From Asanoa ferruginea (GTDB taxonomy: Bacteria; Actinomycetota; Actinomycetes; Mycobacteriales; Micromonosporaceae), in contig NZ_QUMQ01000001.1 of the NCBI RefSeq assembly GCF_003387075.1, positions 6,200,001 to 6,264,000 on the forward strand: a stretch of 64,000 nt of DNA. Reading direction: 5' to 3'. Shown in pieces: positions 15,066 through 24,154 of this stretch (the stretch's first letter is position 1; each line of letters starts with the position of its first letter). The notes under the pieces are model-generated. The model had not been told where the DNA came from, searched no databases, and saw only the letters and a list, made by a program, of their open reading frames with translations. A program made the translations under genes and the position numbers.

Positions 15066-17384
15066 TTACTCCCTGAGAGCCCGGACCCGGGCCCGCACCA
15101 GGTCGGCGATCGGCAGGTCGCTGCCGGCCAGCAGGGCCTCGGCCCGCTCGGCCGCGGCGTCCGCCTCCGCGCGCCGGCCGAGCGCGATCAGTTGCTCGGC
15201 CTGCCACAGCAGGTCGAGCCCCTGGTTGGCCCGGTTGCCGAGCGCGCCGTAGATCTCCGCCGCCCGTCCGTAGGCCGCCGAGGCGGCCAACGCGTCTCCG
15301 CTGTGCGCCTGGGTGTGCGCGGCCGCCTCCGTGGCGTGGCCCATGCCGGGCTGGTGGTCGACCCGGGCGAACGCGGCCATCGCCTCCGCATGCCAGCGCG
15401 CCGCGGTCGCGTAGTCGCCGGCCGCGTCGGCGAGATTGCCGAGCGCGGTCAACGCATACCCTTCGCCGCTCCAGTTCGCCGGGCGGTGGAAGTCGGCCCG
15501 GGCCTGCTCGATCAGCGGCAGTGCCTCCACCTCCCGCCCGGAATTGGCATAGGCGGTGCCCAGGGTCAACAGCACCCAGGCCTTCTCGTGCACCTGGAGC
15601 GGCGCGGTCGCGGACAGCGCGCGGGCCCGCTCCATCAGCGCGACCGCCTCGCCCGGCTGATGCCGGCTGAGCATCAGCGAGCCGAGGTCGCCGAGCACCT
15701 GCACCTCGCGTCGCTGGTCGCCGACCGCCTCGAAATGTGCGCGCGCCTCCGACAGCAGGGCCAGCGCCGCGCCGTGCTGACCGGCGTCGCGCAGCGCGAT
15801 CCCCAGCCCCTGCCTGGTGCGCGCCAGCCAGTCCGGGTCGCCGATCACCGCCCACCGTTCGAGCGCGTCGGTGAGCAGGTCGACGCCGGTGGCGACGTAC
15901 CCGAAAGCGTTCTCGACCTGGCCCAGCCGGGTGCGCGCCTTGGCGATCGCGACCGGGTCGCCGATCGCCTCGTCGGCCCGCAGCCGGTCGCGGCTGATCG
16001 TCAGGAAGTGTGGTTGCTCGACCCGTTGCAGCAGGCTCTCGTCGGCCGCCTCGGCCAGCCGGGCCGCTTCCGCCGGGGCGCCGTGGTCGACCAGGTGGCG
16101 CACGGTCAGCGCGACGTTCTCCGCCTCGGCCTCGGCATCCGGCAGCGCGGCGCCGGCGAGCATCCCGGCATACCAGTCGACCAGCCGGCGCAGCGCCGGC
16201 GCGGCCGCGTCGGGCGTCTCGGCCAGCCGCTCGCGGGCGAACAGCCGCATCAGGTCGTGCAGGCCGTAGCGGCCGCCGGCGGGCGCCTCCACCAGCCGGG
16301 CATCGACCAGAGGCTCCATCATGGACGCTCCGCCGGTCAGCGCCGCGGCCGCGCCGGCGGCGAGGTCACGGCCAGGAAAAGCGCCGAGGGTACGGAACGC
16401 CGCCCGCTGCTCCTCCGGCAGGTCGCGGTAGGCGGTGGCGAAGCTGGCGCGGACGCCGAGGTCGCCGACGGTCAGCTCGTCGAGCCGGGCCCGCTCGTCG
16501 CGCAGCCGGGCCGCGAGGTCACCGAGTGTCCAGTTCGGACGCGCCCGCAGCCGGCCGCCGGCGACCTGCAGGGCCAGGGGGAGCGCACCGCACGCGGCAA
16601 CCACCTCGCGAGCGGCGGCCGGCTCCGCGTCGACCCGGTCGCCGGCGCCGGCGGCGCGCAGCAGCGCGAGCGCGTCGTCGTCGCCGAGCATCGCCAGCTC
16701 GTGGCTGACCGCGCCGGCCAGGTCGGCCAGTGCCGACCGGCTGGTGACCAGCACCAGACAGCCGGGCGTGCCGGGCAGCAGCGGGCGCACCTGGGCCGCG
16801 TCACGGGCGTCGTCGAGCAGCACCAGCACCCGCCGCCCGGCGAGCACGCTGCGGTAGCGGGCGGCCAACCGCTCGGCGTCGGCCGGGCCGGCCACTGGCG
16901 CGTCGAGTGCGTCGAGCAGGTCGGCGAGCACCGTCGCGGGGTCGGCCAGGAGCCCGCTGCCGCCACCGAGCGGCGCGAAGAGCTGACCGTCGGGATAGCC
17001 GCCGCGCAACGCGTGGGCCGCGTGTGCGGCGAGCGCCGACTTGCCCACGCCCGGTGCGCCGGTCACCACGACGACCGGGTGTTTCTCCTCGACCAACCGG
17101 CGCAGCTTGGCGAGGTCGGCGGCACGACCGGTGTAGCCGGCCGCCGCACGCAGCTGCGCGGGCCGGGCCACAGGTGACGGAGCGTCGGGTGCGCCGCCTT
17201 CGCGGATCGCGATCACCGTGGTGACGGCGGCGGCCAGGGCGACCACCACCCAGGCGTACGGGGCCAGTGGGGCCAGCGGGGCGGGCAGCGTGCCGCCGGT
17301 GGCGACGTTGACCGCGACGGCGAGCAGCACGGAGAGCAGCGTGGAGGCGAGCGCGGCCCGCAACAGGCCGCCCTTTCCGCGCAT
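15066..17384 (-). CDS. Membrane-anchored STAND ATPase (NB-ARC) with TPR region
   Basis: 772 residues from the ATG at 17384. Two hydrophobic helices lie at residues ~9-28 and ~40-60. An NB-ARC NTPase follows: Walker A GAPGVGKSALA (~108), Walker B VLVLLDDARD, sensor-like LVLVTSRSAL, GALPLAL motif and a winged-helix segment ending GLHDLMRLFARERLAE. From ~400 to the end are tetratricopeptide-type helical pairs (AIAKARTRLGQVENAFGYVA, ALALLSEARAHFEAVGD). AfsR/SARP-like ATPases have this core but begin with a DNA-binding domain; here it is replaced by a membrane anchor. A signal-sensing switch at the membrane is likely; the trigger and output are unknown. It is divergent from an MFS pump. Confidence 0.82.
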   Translation of the reverse strand: MRGKGGLLRAALASTLLSVLLAVAVNVATGGTLPAPLAPLAPYAWVVVALAAAVTTVIAIREGGAPDAPSPVARPAQLRAAAGYTGRAADLAKLRRLVEEKHPVVVVTGAPGVGKSALAAHAAHALRGGYPDGQLFAPLGGGSGLLADPATVLADLLDALDAPVAGPADAERLAARYRSVLAGRRVLVLLDDARDAAQVRPLLPGTPGCLVLVTSRSALADLAGAVSHELAMLGDDDALALLRAAGAGDRVDAEPAAAREVVAACGALPLALQVAGGRLRARPNWTLGDLAARLRDERARLDELTVGDLGVRASFATAYRDLPEEQRAAFRTLGAFPGRDLAAGAAAALTGGASMMEPLVDARLVEAPAGGRYGLHDLMRLFARERLAETPDAAAPALRRLVDWYAGMLAGAALPDAEAEAENVALTVRHLVDHGAPAEAARLAEAADESLLQRVEQPHFLTISRDRLRADEAIGDPVAIAKARTRLGQVENAFGYVATGVDLLTDALERWAVIGDPDWLARTRQGLGIALRDAGQHGAALALLSEARAHFEAVGDQRREVQVLGDLGSLMLSRHQPGEAVALMERARALSATAPLQVHEKAWVLLTLGTAYANSGREVEALPLIEQARADFHRPANWSGEGYALTALGNLADAAGDYATAARWHAEAMAAFARVDHQPGMGHATEAAAHTQAHSGDALAASAAYGRAAEIYGALGNRANQGLDLLWQAEQLIALGRRAEADAAAERAEALLAGSDLPIADLVRARVRALRE

Positions 17385-17476
17385 CGGCACCCCCGGGATC
17401 GATTCCGGGCAGTATGGCGGGCCGCGGCCGGGCCGCGCCAGCTCTCGCCACGGTGCCGGATCGGGCGCAATAGGCT

Positions 17477-17497
17477 GGAATCGGAAATCCTGATTCC
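17477..17497. promoter_or_regulatory. Short inverted repeat in divergent promoter region
   Basis: GGAATC (17477-17482) and GATTCC (17492-17497) with a 9-nt centre, 22 bp before the MFS start and about 93 bp from the STAND ATPase start. It may be an operator for either gene. The arms are short, so chance cannot be excluded. Confidence 0.3.
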
Positions 17498-17519
17498 CTG
17501 ACCGAGGCGGCCTGACGCC

Positions 17520-18986
17520 ATGGCGGCAACCGCAGAGCGGGGCGCGGCGGTCAATGCCGCGCGGGCGCCACATGCGCGCGCGATGCTGGTGCTGGCCATC
17601 TGCTGTTGCAGCATCTTCATCGTCGGTCTGGACACCAGCGCGCTCAACGTCGCGCTGCCGTCCATCCAGCAGGACCTGGGCGCGACGCTCCAAGGCGCCC
17701 AGTGGACGCTCGACGCGTACCTCCTGGTGCTCGCCTCGTTCCTGATCCTTTCGGCGTCGGTCGCCGATCGCGTCGGGCGAAGACGGGTGTTCCAGATCGG
17801 ACTGGTGACCTTCGCTCTCGGCTCGCTGCTCTGCGCGCTGGCGCCCAACCTCGGCTGGCTCATCGCCTTCCGGGTGCTGCAAGCCATCGGCGGCAGCATG
17901 CTCAACCCGGTCGCGATCTCCATCATCAGCAACACCTTCACCGAGTCGCGGGCGAGGGCGCGGGCCATCGGCGTCTGGGGCGGGACGGTCGGCGTCAGCG
18001 TCGCCGTCGGGCCCCTGCTGGGCGGGGTGCTGGTGGAGGCCTTCAGCTGGCGGGCGATCTTCCTGATCAACGTGCCGATCGCAATCGCCGGGTTCATCCT
18101 CGCCGGCATGTTCATCCGCGAGTCGGCGGCGACGACGCGGCACCGCCTCGACCCGGTCGGCCAGGTCCTGCTGGTGGCCGGCGTCGCGTCGCTCACCTAC
18201 GGCATCATCGAGGTGCCGATGAAGGGCTGGATGTCGCCACAGATCCTCGGTTCCTTCTCCACCACCGTGGCGTCGTTCGCGTTGCTGGTGTGGTGGGAGT
18301 TGCGCAATCCGCAACCCCTGATCGACCTGCGCTTCTTCCGATCACCGCCGTTCAGCGGCGCCACCGCCATCGCGCTGCTGGCGTTCACCGCGCAGGGCGG
18401 CTTCCTGCTGCTCAACACCCTTTACCTCCAGGACGTGCTGAACTTCTCGCCGCTCGGCGCGGGCCTGGCGATCCTGCCGATGGCGGCGCTGATCGCGGTG
18501 TTCGGCCCGATATCCGGCCGGGTCGTGGCCCGGCACGGTCCGCGACCCTCCCTGGTCATCGGCGGCGTCGCGACCCTCGCCGCCGGGTTGATCACGGTGA
18601 TCCCGCGATCGGACCCGTCCTACATGCGGTTGTTCATCATGTACGCGCTGATCGGGATCGGTCTGGGCTGGACCAACGCGGCGATCACCAACACCGCGGT
18701 CTCCGGCATGCCCAACCGGCAGGCCGGGGTCGCGGCCGGCATCGCCTCGACGATGCGGCAACTCGGTCAGGCCCTCGGCGTGGCGATCATCGGCTCGATC
18801 ATCGCCGGCCAGGTGACCGAGGTGGCGCAGACACCGGCGTTCATGCGCGCCTATCACGTGAGCTGGGCGGTGATCGCCGCGATCGGCCTGGCAAACCTGA
18901 TCCTCGGCGTCGTCACCACCTCGGCCCGCGCCGTGCGGTCGGCGCAGGAGAACACCGACCGCATGGGCGCAGCCGCCCGCGACTGA
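17520..18986 (+). CDS. MFS drug exporter, DHA2 (EmrB/QacA) type
   Basis: 488 residues with about 14 hydrophobic helices. Motif A is seen as SASVADRVGRRRVFQIG, motif C-like glycines in VGVSVAVGPLLGGVLVEAFSWR and the D1-type LDTSALNVALPSIQ at the first helix. These identify a proton-driven DHA2 exporter in the cytoplasmic membrane. The substrate cannot be read from sequence; neighbours do not define one. The start ATG at 17520 follows a 135-bp divergent region shared with the STAND ATPase gene. It ends 1 bp before the convergent VCBS-type gene. Confidence 0.88.
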   Translation: MAATAERGAAVNAARAPHARAMLVLAICCCSIFIVGLDTSALNVALPSIQQDLGATLQGAQWTLDAYLLVLASFLILSASVADRVGRRRVFQIGLVTFALGSLLCALAPNLGWLIAFRVLQAIGGSMLNPVAISIISNTFTESRARARAIGVWGGTVGVSVAVGPLLGGVLVEAFSWRAIFLINVPIAIAGFILAGMFIRESAATTRHRLDPVGQVLLVAGVASLTYGIIEVPMKGWMSPQILGSFSTTVASFALLVWWELRNPQPLIDLRFFRSPPFSGATAIALLAFTAQGGFLLLNTLYLQDVLNFSPLGAGLAILPMAALIAVFGPISGRVVARHGPRPSLVIGGVATLAAGLITVIPRSDPSYMRLFIMYALIGIGLGWTNAAITNTAVSGMPNRQAGVAAGIASTMRQLGQALGVAIIGSIIAGQVTEVAQTPAFMRAYHVSWAVIAAIGLANLILGVVTTSARAVRSAQENTDRMGAAARD

Positions 18987-18987
18987 C

Positions 18988-20067
18988 TTACCGCACCCGG
19001 AGGTTGGCGGTCGCGGTTTCCGACTTGCCGTCGACGGTCAGGCGGTAGACGAAGCTGTCGTCGTGCTTGACCGTGTTGCGGTAGATGAAACCCTTGTTGG
19101 TGGTACGCACGATCGTGCCGTAGGCGGGCGGCGTGACGATCTCGAGCGTGGCCGCGTTGGTGGCCGCGTCGTTGACCAGCACGCTGATCGTCTTCTGCTC
19201 CTGATAGGCGACCTGGACGGTGTCGTCGACGGCGTTGGGCGCCTCGGTGAAGTGCCCGCGACCGTCACCGATGAAATGGGTGACGTCGGGCGTCGGGTAA
19301 TTCCACTTTTCGGCGCGGACGTCCTGCTTGCTGTCGCTGTTGGCGTCGAGCGCGTCGACCTCGTAGTAGTCGTCGTCGCGCAACACGACCCGTTCTCCGT
19401 CGTCGAGGGTGACGACCACGCCGGTGTGCGGTGTCGAGGACGCGTCACCGTCGAAGCCGGCGACCAGGTCGGTGGAACCGTTGCGGTCGAAGTCGGCGAA
19501 GTCGTAGCTGAGCGAAATACCGTGCGCCTCGACCGGCCCGCGGACGAGCTGCCCGGACGGGGTGTTGAGCCACGTGATGACGGCGGCGCTCTGGTCGGTG
19601 TACTCGTACACGTCGACTAGGTCGTCGTCGTTGAAGTTCTCCAGGCCGAGGAAGCTAGGCATCCAGATCGCGTCGAACCCGCCGGTCGGGGTGAAGTCTT
19701 CGAGCAGGATCAGATCGGTGTCGACGCCGTCCGGCCGGCCCCAGAAGTAGGCCAGCAGCAGTTCGGAATCGCCGTCTCCGCCTAGGTCGAAGATGACTCC
19801 CATGTCGGGGCAGTAGGCCCAATGGCCCGTATTCGGCCAGGAGTAGCGGGTCGCCGGGTCGAAGCCGCCGCCTGCTTTGCCGAGCTCGACGTCGACCCCG
19901 CATTCGAAGTTGGGCAGCTCGACCAGCGTGGCGCGATCGGTGCGGCCGTCGCCGTTGACGTCGCCGAGTAGTGGGTCGCCCGGGCCGCCAGCGAACGCCG
20001 GCTGAGCCAGGGCCGTCGTCATTACGGTCGCGGCCGCCAGCGCCGCAAGAACTCGCTTAACCCTCAA
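18988..20067 (-). CDS. Secreted FG-GAP/VCBS-type protein
   Basis: 359 residues if translation begins at the TTG at 20067, which has GGAGG eight bases upstream; the ATG overlapping that site is in another frame and stops at once. Signal peptide LRVKRVLAALAAATVMTTALAQPAFAG. FG-GAP/VCBS-like calcium-type loops occur at GDVNGDGRTDRA and DFDRNGSTDLVAG, indicating a beta-propeller. The C-terminal ~85 residues (AVDDTVQVAYQEQKTISVLVN and PPAYGTIVRT) form an Ig/cadherin-like module. Such proteins are exported and often bind surfaces or sugars; no enzyme motif is visible. It is divergent from the rhamnosidase gene with 247 bp between. Confidence 0.75.
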   Translation of the reverse strand: MRVKRVLAALAAATVMTTALAQPAFAGGPGDPLLGDVNGDGRTDRATLVELPNFECGVDVELGKAGGGFDPATRYSWPNTGHWAYCPDMGVIFDLGGDGDSELLLAYFWGRPDGVDTDLILLEDFTPTGGFDAIWMPSFLGLENFNDDDLVDVYEYTDQSAAVITWLNTPSGQLVRGPVEAHGISLSYDFADFDRNGSTDLVAGFDGDASSTPHTGVVVTLDDGERVVLRDDDYYEVDALDANSDSKQDVRAEKWNYPTPDVTHFIGDGRGHFTEAPNAVDDTVQVAYQEQKTISVLVNDAATNAATLEIVTPPAYGTIVRTTNKGFIYRNTVKHDDSFVYRLTVDGKSETATANLRVR

Positions 20068-20254
20068 TTTCGCATCCTCCCCGTGTGGTTCCCGGCCCGT
20101 GCGGCCGGGCTGAGATGGCGGACCGTAACGCATTCCGCGCGTGCGGTGACACTGCGTTGACCAGATTCCGACTCAGGCCAACGCCACCAGGACATGGACG
20201 ACCATCATTGCCCAGCCTTCGGTCGATCCGTACTATGACGTTTACGGCCGTCAA

Positions 20255-20266
20255 TGAAACGTTTCA
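20255..20266. promoter_or_regulatory. LacI-type operator before rhamnosidase
   Basis: TGAAACGTTTCA, a perfect 12-bp palindrome with the central CG typical of LacI-family operators, 49 bp before the rhamnosidase ATG. The rest of the 20068-20314 region shows no other clear signal. The half-site differs from that before the LacI gene at 24155, so a different LacI protein may bind here. Confidence 0.65.
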
Positions 20267-20314
20267 GGAGTCGGCCGCCCCGATCCGCCCGTCCCCGGAT
20301 CGCTTGGAGGATCC

Positions 20315-23300
20315 ATGTCACGCACTACCTTCGCGCGCCGTCTCGCTGGTGCCGCGACCACAGTGGCCTGTGTGGCCGCCCTGCTGGTCGCCGCGCCGGC
20401 CGCTCCCGCTCATGCCGCGCCGGTCAACCTGGCCGGCGCCAACTGGATCTGGTATCCCGAGGGCAACGCCGCCGACAGCGTTCCCGCCGGCACCCGCTAC
20501 CTGCGCCGCACCTTCACCGCACCGTCCGGTGTGGTCAGTGATGCGCAGCTCGTGGTGACCGGCGACGACAGCGTCGACGTGTGGCTCAACGGCGTCCCGC
20601 TGGCCAGCTCCGCCCAGGTCATCGACTCCTGGCGGCAGGCCCTCTACGTCGACCTGGCCGGCGCGCTGCGGTCCGGCTCCAACACGCTCGCGGTCGCCGC
20701 CCGCAACACCGCCGCCGGCCCGGCTGGCGTGCTCGGCCGGCTCCGGGTGGTCGCCGCCGGCGGCACCACCGAACTGGTCACCGACGCGGGCTGGAAGGCA
20801 GCCAACACCGTGGGTCCGGATTGGACAGAGCCGACCACCAGCGACGCGTCCTGGCCCGCCGCCCAGGTCAGCGCCGGCTACGGCACCGGACCGTGGGCCA
20901 GCGGCGTGACCGGTCCCGACATCAACGCCGGCTCACCGCTGGCGGTCACCGCGCCCACCACCGAGCGGCTGGTCACCCCGCTCGGCGTCGACGCCGCGAA
21001 ACCGCGGTTCGGCTGGAAGGCCAGCGCGCCCACCGGCAGCGAGTTGTTGCAGGGCGCCTACCAGGTCGTCGTCGCCAACACGGAGAGCGCGGCCCAGGCC
21101 GGCACCGGCGATGTCTGGGACAGCGGGCGGGTGGTCTCCGGGCGTTCGGTCGACGCCGTGTACGGCGGCGCGGCACTTGCCTCGCGGACCCGCTACTGGT
21201 GGCGGGCCCGGGTCTGGGACACCCAGGGCCGGCAGGGCGCGTGGGGCCCGGTGAGCTGGTTCGAGACGGGGCAATACAACCCCGCCACGGGGTGGCAGGC
21301 CGCGTTCGTCGGCGCCAGCGCGGCGGTGCCGGCACTCACCGGCGCCACCTGGGTCTGGTATCCCGAAGGCGACCCGGGCGCGAGCGCACCGATCGGCACG
21401 CGCTACCTGCGCCGCACGTTCACCCTTCCGGCCGGTACCACCCGCGGCACGCTGACCGTCACCGGCGACGACACCGCCGACGTCTGGGTCAACGGCACCC
21501 AGGTGAGCACCTCGCCGCGCGCGGTCGACTCGTGGAAGACCGCCGCCGTCGTCGACGTCACCGCCCGGCTCCAGACCGGCACCAACACGATCGCCGTGGC
21601 GACCGAGAACACCACCGTCTCGCCGGCCGGCGCGATCGCGGCCCTCGAGGTGACCGGCTCCACCACCACCCGGGTCGTCACCGACGGCGCGTGGAAGGCC
21701 AGCCAGACCGGGCCGGCCGGCTGGCAGAACCCGGGATTCAACGACGCGGCCTGGCCCGCCGCGCGGGCGATCGCGACCTACGGTGCCGGGCCGTGGGGGA
21801 GCCAGGTGTCCGTCGTACGCGGTGCGCCGTACCTCCGGAAGGGTTTCAATCTGTCCAAGCCGGTCGCCAGCGCGCGGCTGATGGTCACGGCGCTGGGTCT
21901 GCACGAGACCCGGATCAACGGCGCCAAGGTCGGTGTGGAAGCGCTCGCTCCAGGATGGACCGACTACAACCGACGCGTGCAATACCGCATCCTCGACGTC
22001 ACCGCGCAGGTGCGGCAGGGCGACAACGCGATCGGCGCCTACCTCGGCAACGGTTGGTTCTCCGGCTCGCTCGGCATGGGCGGCAACCAGCGCTACGGCA
22101 CGCAACCGTGGTATTCGGCCGACCTGGTGGTGCGCTTCACCGACGGCACGACCGCGACCGTGCGCACCGACAGCACCTGGAAGACCGCGCCGAGCCCGAT
22201 CCGGTTCGACGACATCTACCACGGCGAGGAGTACGACGCCCGAGTCACGCAGGCCGGTTGGGACCAGCCCGGTTTCAACGACGCCGGTTGGGCGGCCGTC
22301 GCGGTGCGCGGTGGCACGAAGCCCAACCTCGTCTCGGCCGTCGACCCCGGCGTCGCCGTGCAGGCCACCCTGCCGGCCGTCTCGGTGGCGCAGCCCAAGC
22401 CGGGCGTCTGGGTGTTCGACCTGGGCCAGAACTTCGCCGGCTGGAACCGGTTGCGGGTGCGCGGGCCGGCCGGCACGACGGTGACGATGCGACACGCCGA
22501 GGTGCTCAACCCCGACGGCACCATCTACACCGCCAACCTGCGCGCCGCGCGGGCCACCGACCGGTTCACGCTGGCCGGAACCGGCGCCGACGAGGTCTAC
22601 GAGCCGCGGTTCACCGTGCACGGTTACCGCTACGTCGAGTTGACCGGCTTCCCGGGCACCCCGACGACCGCTGCGGTGACCGGGCTCGCGGCCTGGACCA
22701 ACGGCACCGCGAGCGGCACGTTCAGCACCTCCAACGCGTTGGTCAACCAGGTGCAGCGCAACGTCCTGTGGGGCCAGCGTTCCAACATGCTCACCATTCC
22801 CACCGACTGCCCGCAGCGCGACGAGCGGCTCGGCTGGACCGGTGACATCGCCGCGTTCGTCGCCACCTCGACGTTCAACATGGACGTGCACGGGTTGCTC
22901 GACAAGTTCACCGACGACCTGACCGACGCGCAGCGGGCCGACGGTGCGTTCACCGACGTCGCGCCGGCGGTCTGTTGTGGAGCCGGCACCGCTGGTTGGG
23001 GCGACGCGGGCGTGATCGTGCCCTACACCATCTGGCAGCGTTATGGGGATGTGCGCGTCGTCGACGAGAACTTCGACGCGATGCGGCGCTGGGTCGACTA
23101 TTCCCGGGCCACCTCGGGCGCCGACCTGATCCGCAACCAGTCGACCTACGGAGACTGGCTCAACGTCGGCGACAACACGGCCAACGACCTCATCTCGACC
23201 GCCTACTTCGGCTACACGGCGCGGCTGGTCTCCCGGGTCGCCGCGGCGACCGGACGTTCCGCTGAGGCGGCCTCCTACGGTGCGTTGGCGGACCAGGTCG

Positions 23301-24025
23301 CGGCCGCGTTCACGTCGCGGTTCGTCGCCGCGGACGGCACGGTCTCGGGCAACACCCAGACGGGGTACGTGCTCGCGCTCTCCTTCGGCCTCGTGCCGGC
23401 CAACCGGGTGCAGGCGGTGGCCGACAAGCTGGCGGCCAAGGTGGCGTCGCGCAGCGGGCACCTGAGCGTCGGCTTCCTGGGCGTGGAGAACCTGCTGCCG
23501 GTGCTGGCCGACAACGGGCACCTCGCGACCGCCTACCAGGTGCTGTTGCAGCCCGACTATCCCGGCTGGGGCTACATGAGCGCCCGCGGGGGCACGACGG
23601 TCTGGGAGCGCTGGGACGGTATCCGCACGGACGGCTCGTTCCAGGACCCCGGGATGAACTCGTTCAACCACTATGGACTCGGCTCGGTCGGCGACTTCCT
23701 CTACCGATCGGTCGGCGGGGTCGGGCCGGATCCGCGTGACCCGGGCTACCACCGCCTGGTGATCGCACCGCGGCCCGGTGGCGGGTTGACCTCGGGGCGC
23801 TCGGACCTTCAGACGCCCTACGGCCGCGCGCTGTCGGACTGGTCGATCGCAGGCGGGGTGCTGACGCTGCGGGTCGAGATCCCGGCCAACAGCACGGCCA
23901 CCGTGCGGGTGCCGGCAGCGTCGTCGGCGGCGGTCACCGCGCCGGCGCAGGCGGTCCTGATGGGGTACGCGTCCGGCGCGGCCGTCTATCAACTCGCGGC
24001 CGGTTCCTACACGTTCACCGTCTGA
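20315..24025 (+). CDS. Secreted alpha-L-rhamnosidase, GH78
   Basis: 1236 residues. A signal peptide (MSRTTFARRLAGAATTVACV, cleavage near AHAAP) exports the enzyme. A lectin-like module at ~40-200 (NWIWYPEG, GTRYLRRTF, TGDDSVDVWLNG) is repeated at ~343-500 (TWVWYPEG, GTRYLRRTF, TGDDTADVWVNG). Between them is a fibronectin-like rhamnosidase N domain (TPLGVDAAKPRFGWKAS). The (alpha/alpha)6 barrel carries the catalytic acids in CPQRDERLGWTGD (~832-846) and TTVWERWDG (~1093). It removes terminal rhamnose from plant or microbial polysaccharides or glycosides. A LacI-type operator lies upstream and a strong hairpin terminator follows. Longer than the family average because of the module duplication. 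Confidence 0.92.
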   Translation: MSRTTFARRLAGAATTVACVAALLVAAPAAPAHAAPVNLAGANWIWYPEGNAADSVPAGTRYLRRTFTAPSGVVSDAQLVVTGDDSVDVWLNGVPLASSAQVIDSWRQALYVDLAGALRSGSNTLAVAARNTAAGPAGVLGRLRVVAAGGTTELVTDAGWKAANTVGPDWTEPTTSDASWPAAQVSAGYGTGPWASGVTGPDINAGSPLAVTAPTTERLVTPLGVDAAKPRFGWKASAPTGSELLQGAYQVVVANTESAAQAGTGDVWDSGRVVSGRSVDAVYGGAALASRTRYWWRARVWDTQGRQGAWGPVSWFETGQYNPATGWQAAFVGASAAVPALTGATWVWYPEGDPGASAPIGTRYLRRTFTLPAGTTRGTLTVTGDDTADVWVNGTQVSTSPRAVDSWKTAAVVDVTARLQTGTNTIAVATENTTVSPAGAIAALEVTGSTTTRVVTDGAWKASQTGPAGWQNPGFNDAAWPAARAIATYGAGPWGSQVSVVRGAPYLRKGFNLSKPVASARLMVTALGLHETRINGAKVGVEALAPGWTDYNRRVQYRILDVTAQVRQGDNAIGAYLGNGWFSGSLGMGGNQRYGTQPWYSADLVVRFTDGTTATVRTDSTWKTAPSPIRFDDIYHGEEYDARVTQAGWDQPGFNDAGWAAVAVRGGTKPNLVSAVDPGVAVQATLPAVSVAQPKPGVWVFDLGQNFAGWNRLRVRGPAGTTVTMRHAEVLNPDGTIYTANLRAARATDRFTLAGTGADEVYEPRFTVHGYRYVELTGFPGTPTTAAVTGLAAWTNGTASGTFSTSNALVNQVQRNVLWGQRSNMLTIPTDCPQRDERLGWTGDIAAFVATSTFNMDVHGLLDKFTDDLTDAQRADGAFTDVAPAVCCGAGTAGWGDAGVIVPYTIWQRYGDVRVVDENFDAMRRWVDYSRATSGADLIRNQSTYGDWLNVGDNTANDLISTAYFGYTARLVSRVAAATGRSAEAASYGALADQVAAAFTSRFVAADGTVSGNTQTGYVLALSFGLVPANRVQAVADKLAAKVASRSGHLSVGFLGVENLLPVLADNGHLATAYQVLLQPDYPGWGYMSARGGTTVWERWDGIRTDGSFQDPGMNSFNHYGLGSVGDFLYRSVGGVGPDPRDPGYHRLVIAPRPGGGLTSGRSDLQTPYGRALSDWSIAGGVLTLRVEIPANSTATVRVPAASSAAVTAPAQAVLMGYASGAAVYQLAAGSYTFTV

Positions 24026-24029
24026 AGGG

Positions 24030-24057
24030 GAGGGGCCCCGGTGCGCCGGGGCCCCTC
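24030..24057 (+). terminator. Rho-independent-type hairpin after rhamnosidase
   Basis: Perfect 12-bp stem GAGGGGCCCCGG/CCGGGGCCCCTC with loop TGCG, 4 bp after the rhamnosidase stop, followed by TTC. T tract is minimal, as often in actinomycetes. It insulates the LacI gene downstream. Confidence 0.8.
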
Positions 24058-24107
24058 TTCGCCGAAGTGACGCACGTCACCGTATGACGATCTATGCGTC
24101 CGGCGTA

Positions 24108-24142
24108 CTGTATCGATGCAGAAGGGTTCTGCATCGATACAG
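24108..24142. promoter_or_regulatory. 35-bp perfect dyad holding two LacI-type operators
   Basis: Arms of 16 bp (24108-24123 and 24127-24142) around GGG. Each arm contains a near-palindromic LacI-type site with a central CG: TGTATCGATGCA (24109-24120) and TGCATCGATACA (24130-24141). Their centres are 21 bp apart, two helical turns. The dyad ends just before the ribosome site of the LacI gene, so autoregulation by two dimers on one DNA face is likely (inference). Confidence 0.75.
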
Positions 24143-24154
24143 AGGAGGTGCGCC

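Noticed and set aside
14661-15252. Three overlapping plus-strand reading frames across the 26-bp repeats
   Set aside because: They encode the same rotated peptide because the period is not a multiple of three and no stop occurs; no ribosome site or family match. Treated as repeat DNA.
15192-17177. 661-codon plus-strand frame opposite the STAND ATPase
   Set aside because: Antisense shadow; the minus strand has Walker motifs and TPR helices.
20933-23992. 1019-codon antisense reading frame inside the rhamnosidase gene
   Set aside because: Composition is typical of GC-skewed antisense shadow; no domain, and the plus strand encodes a clear GH78 enzyme.
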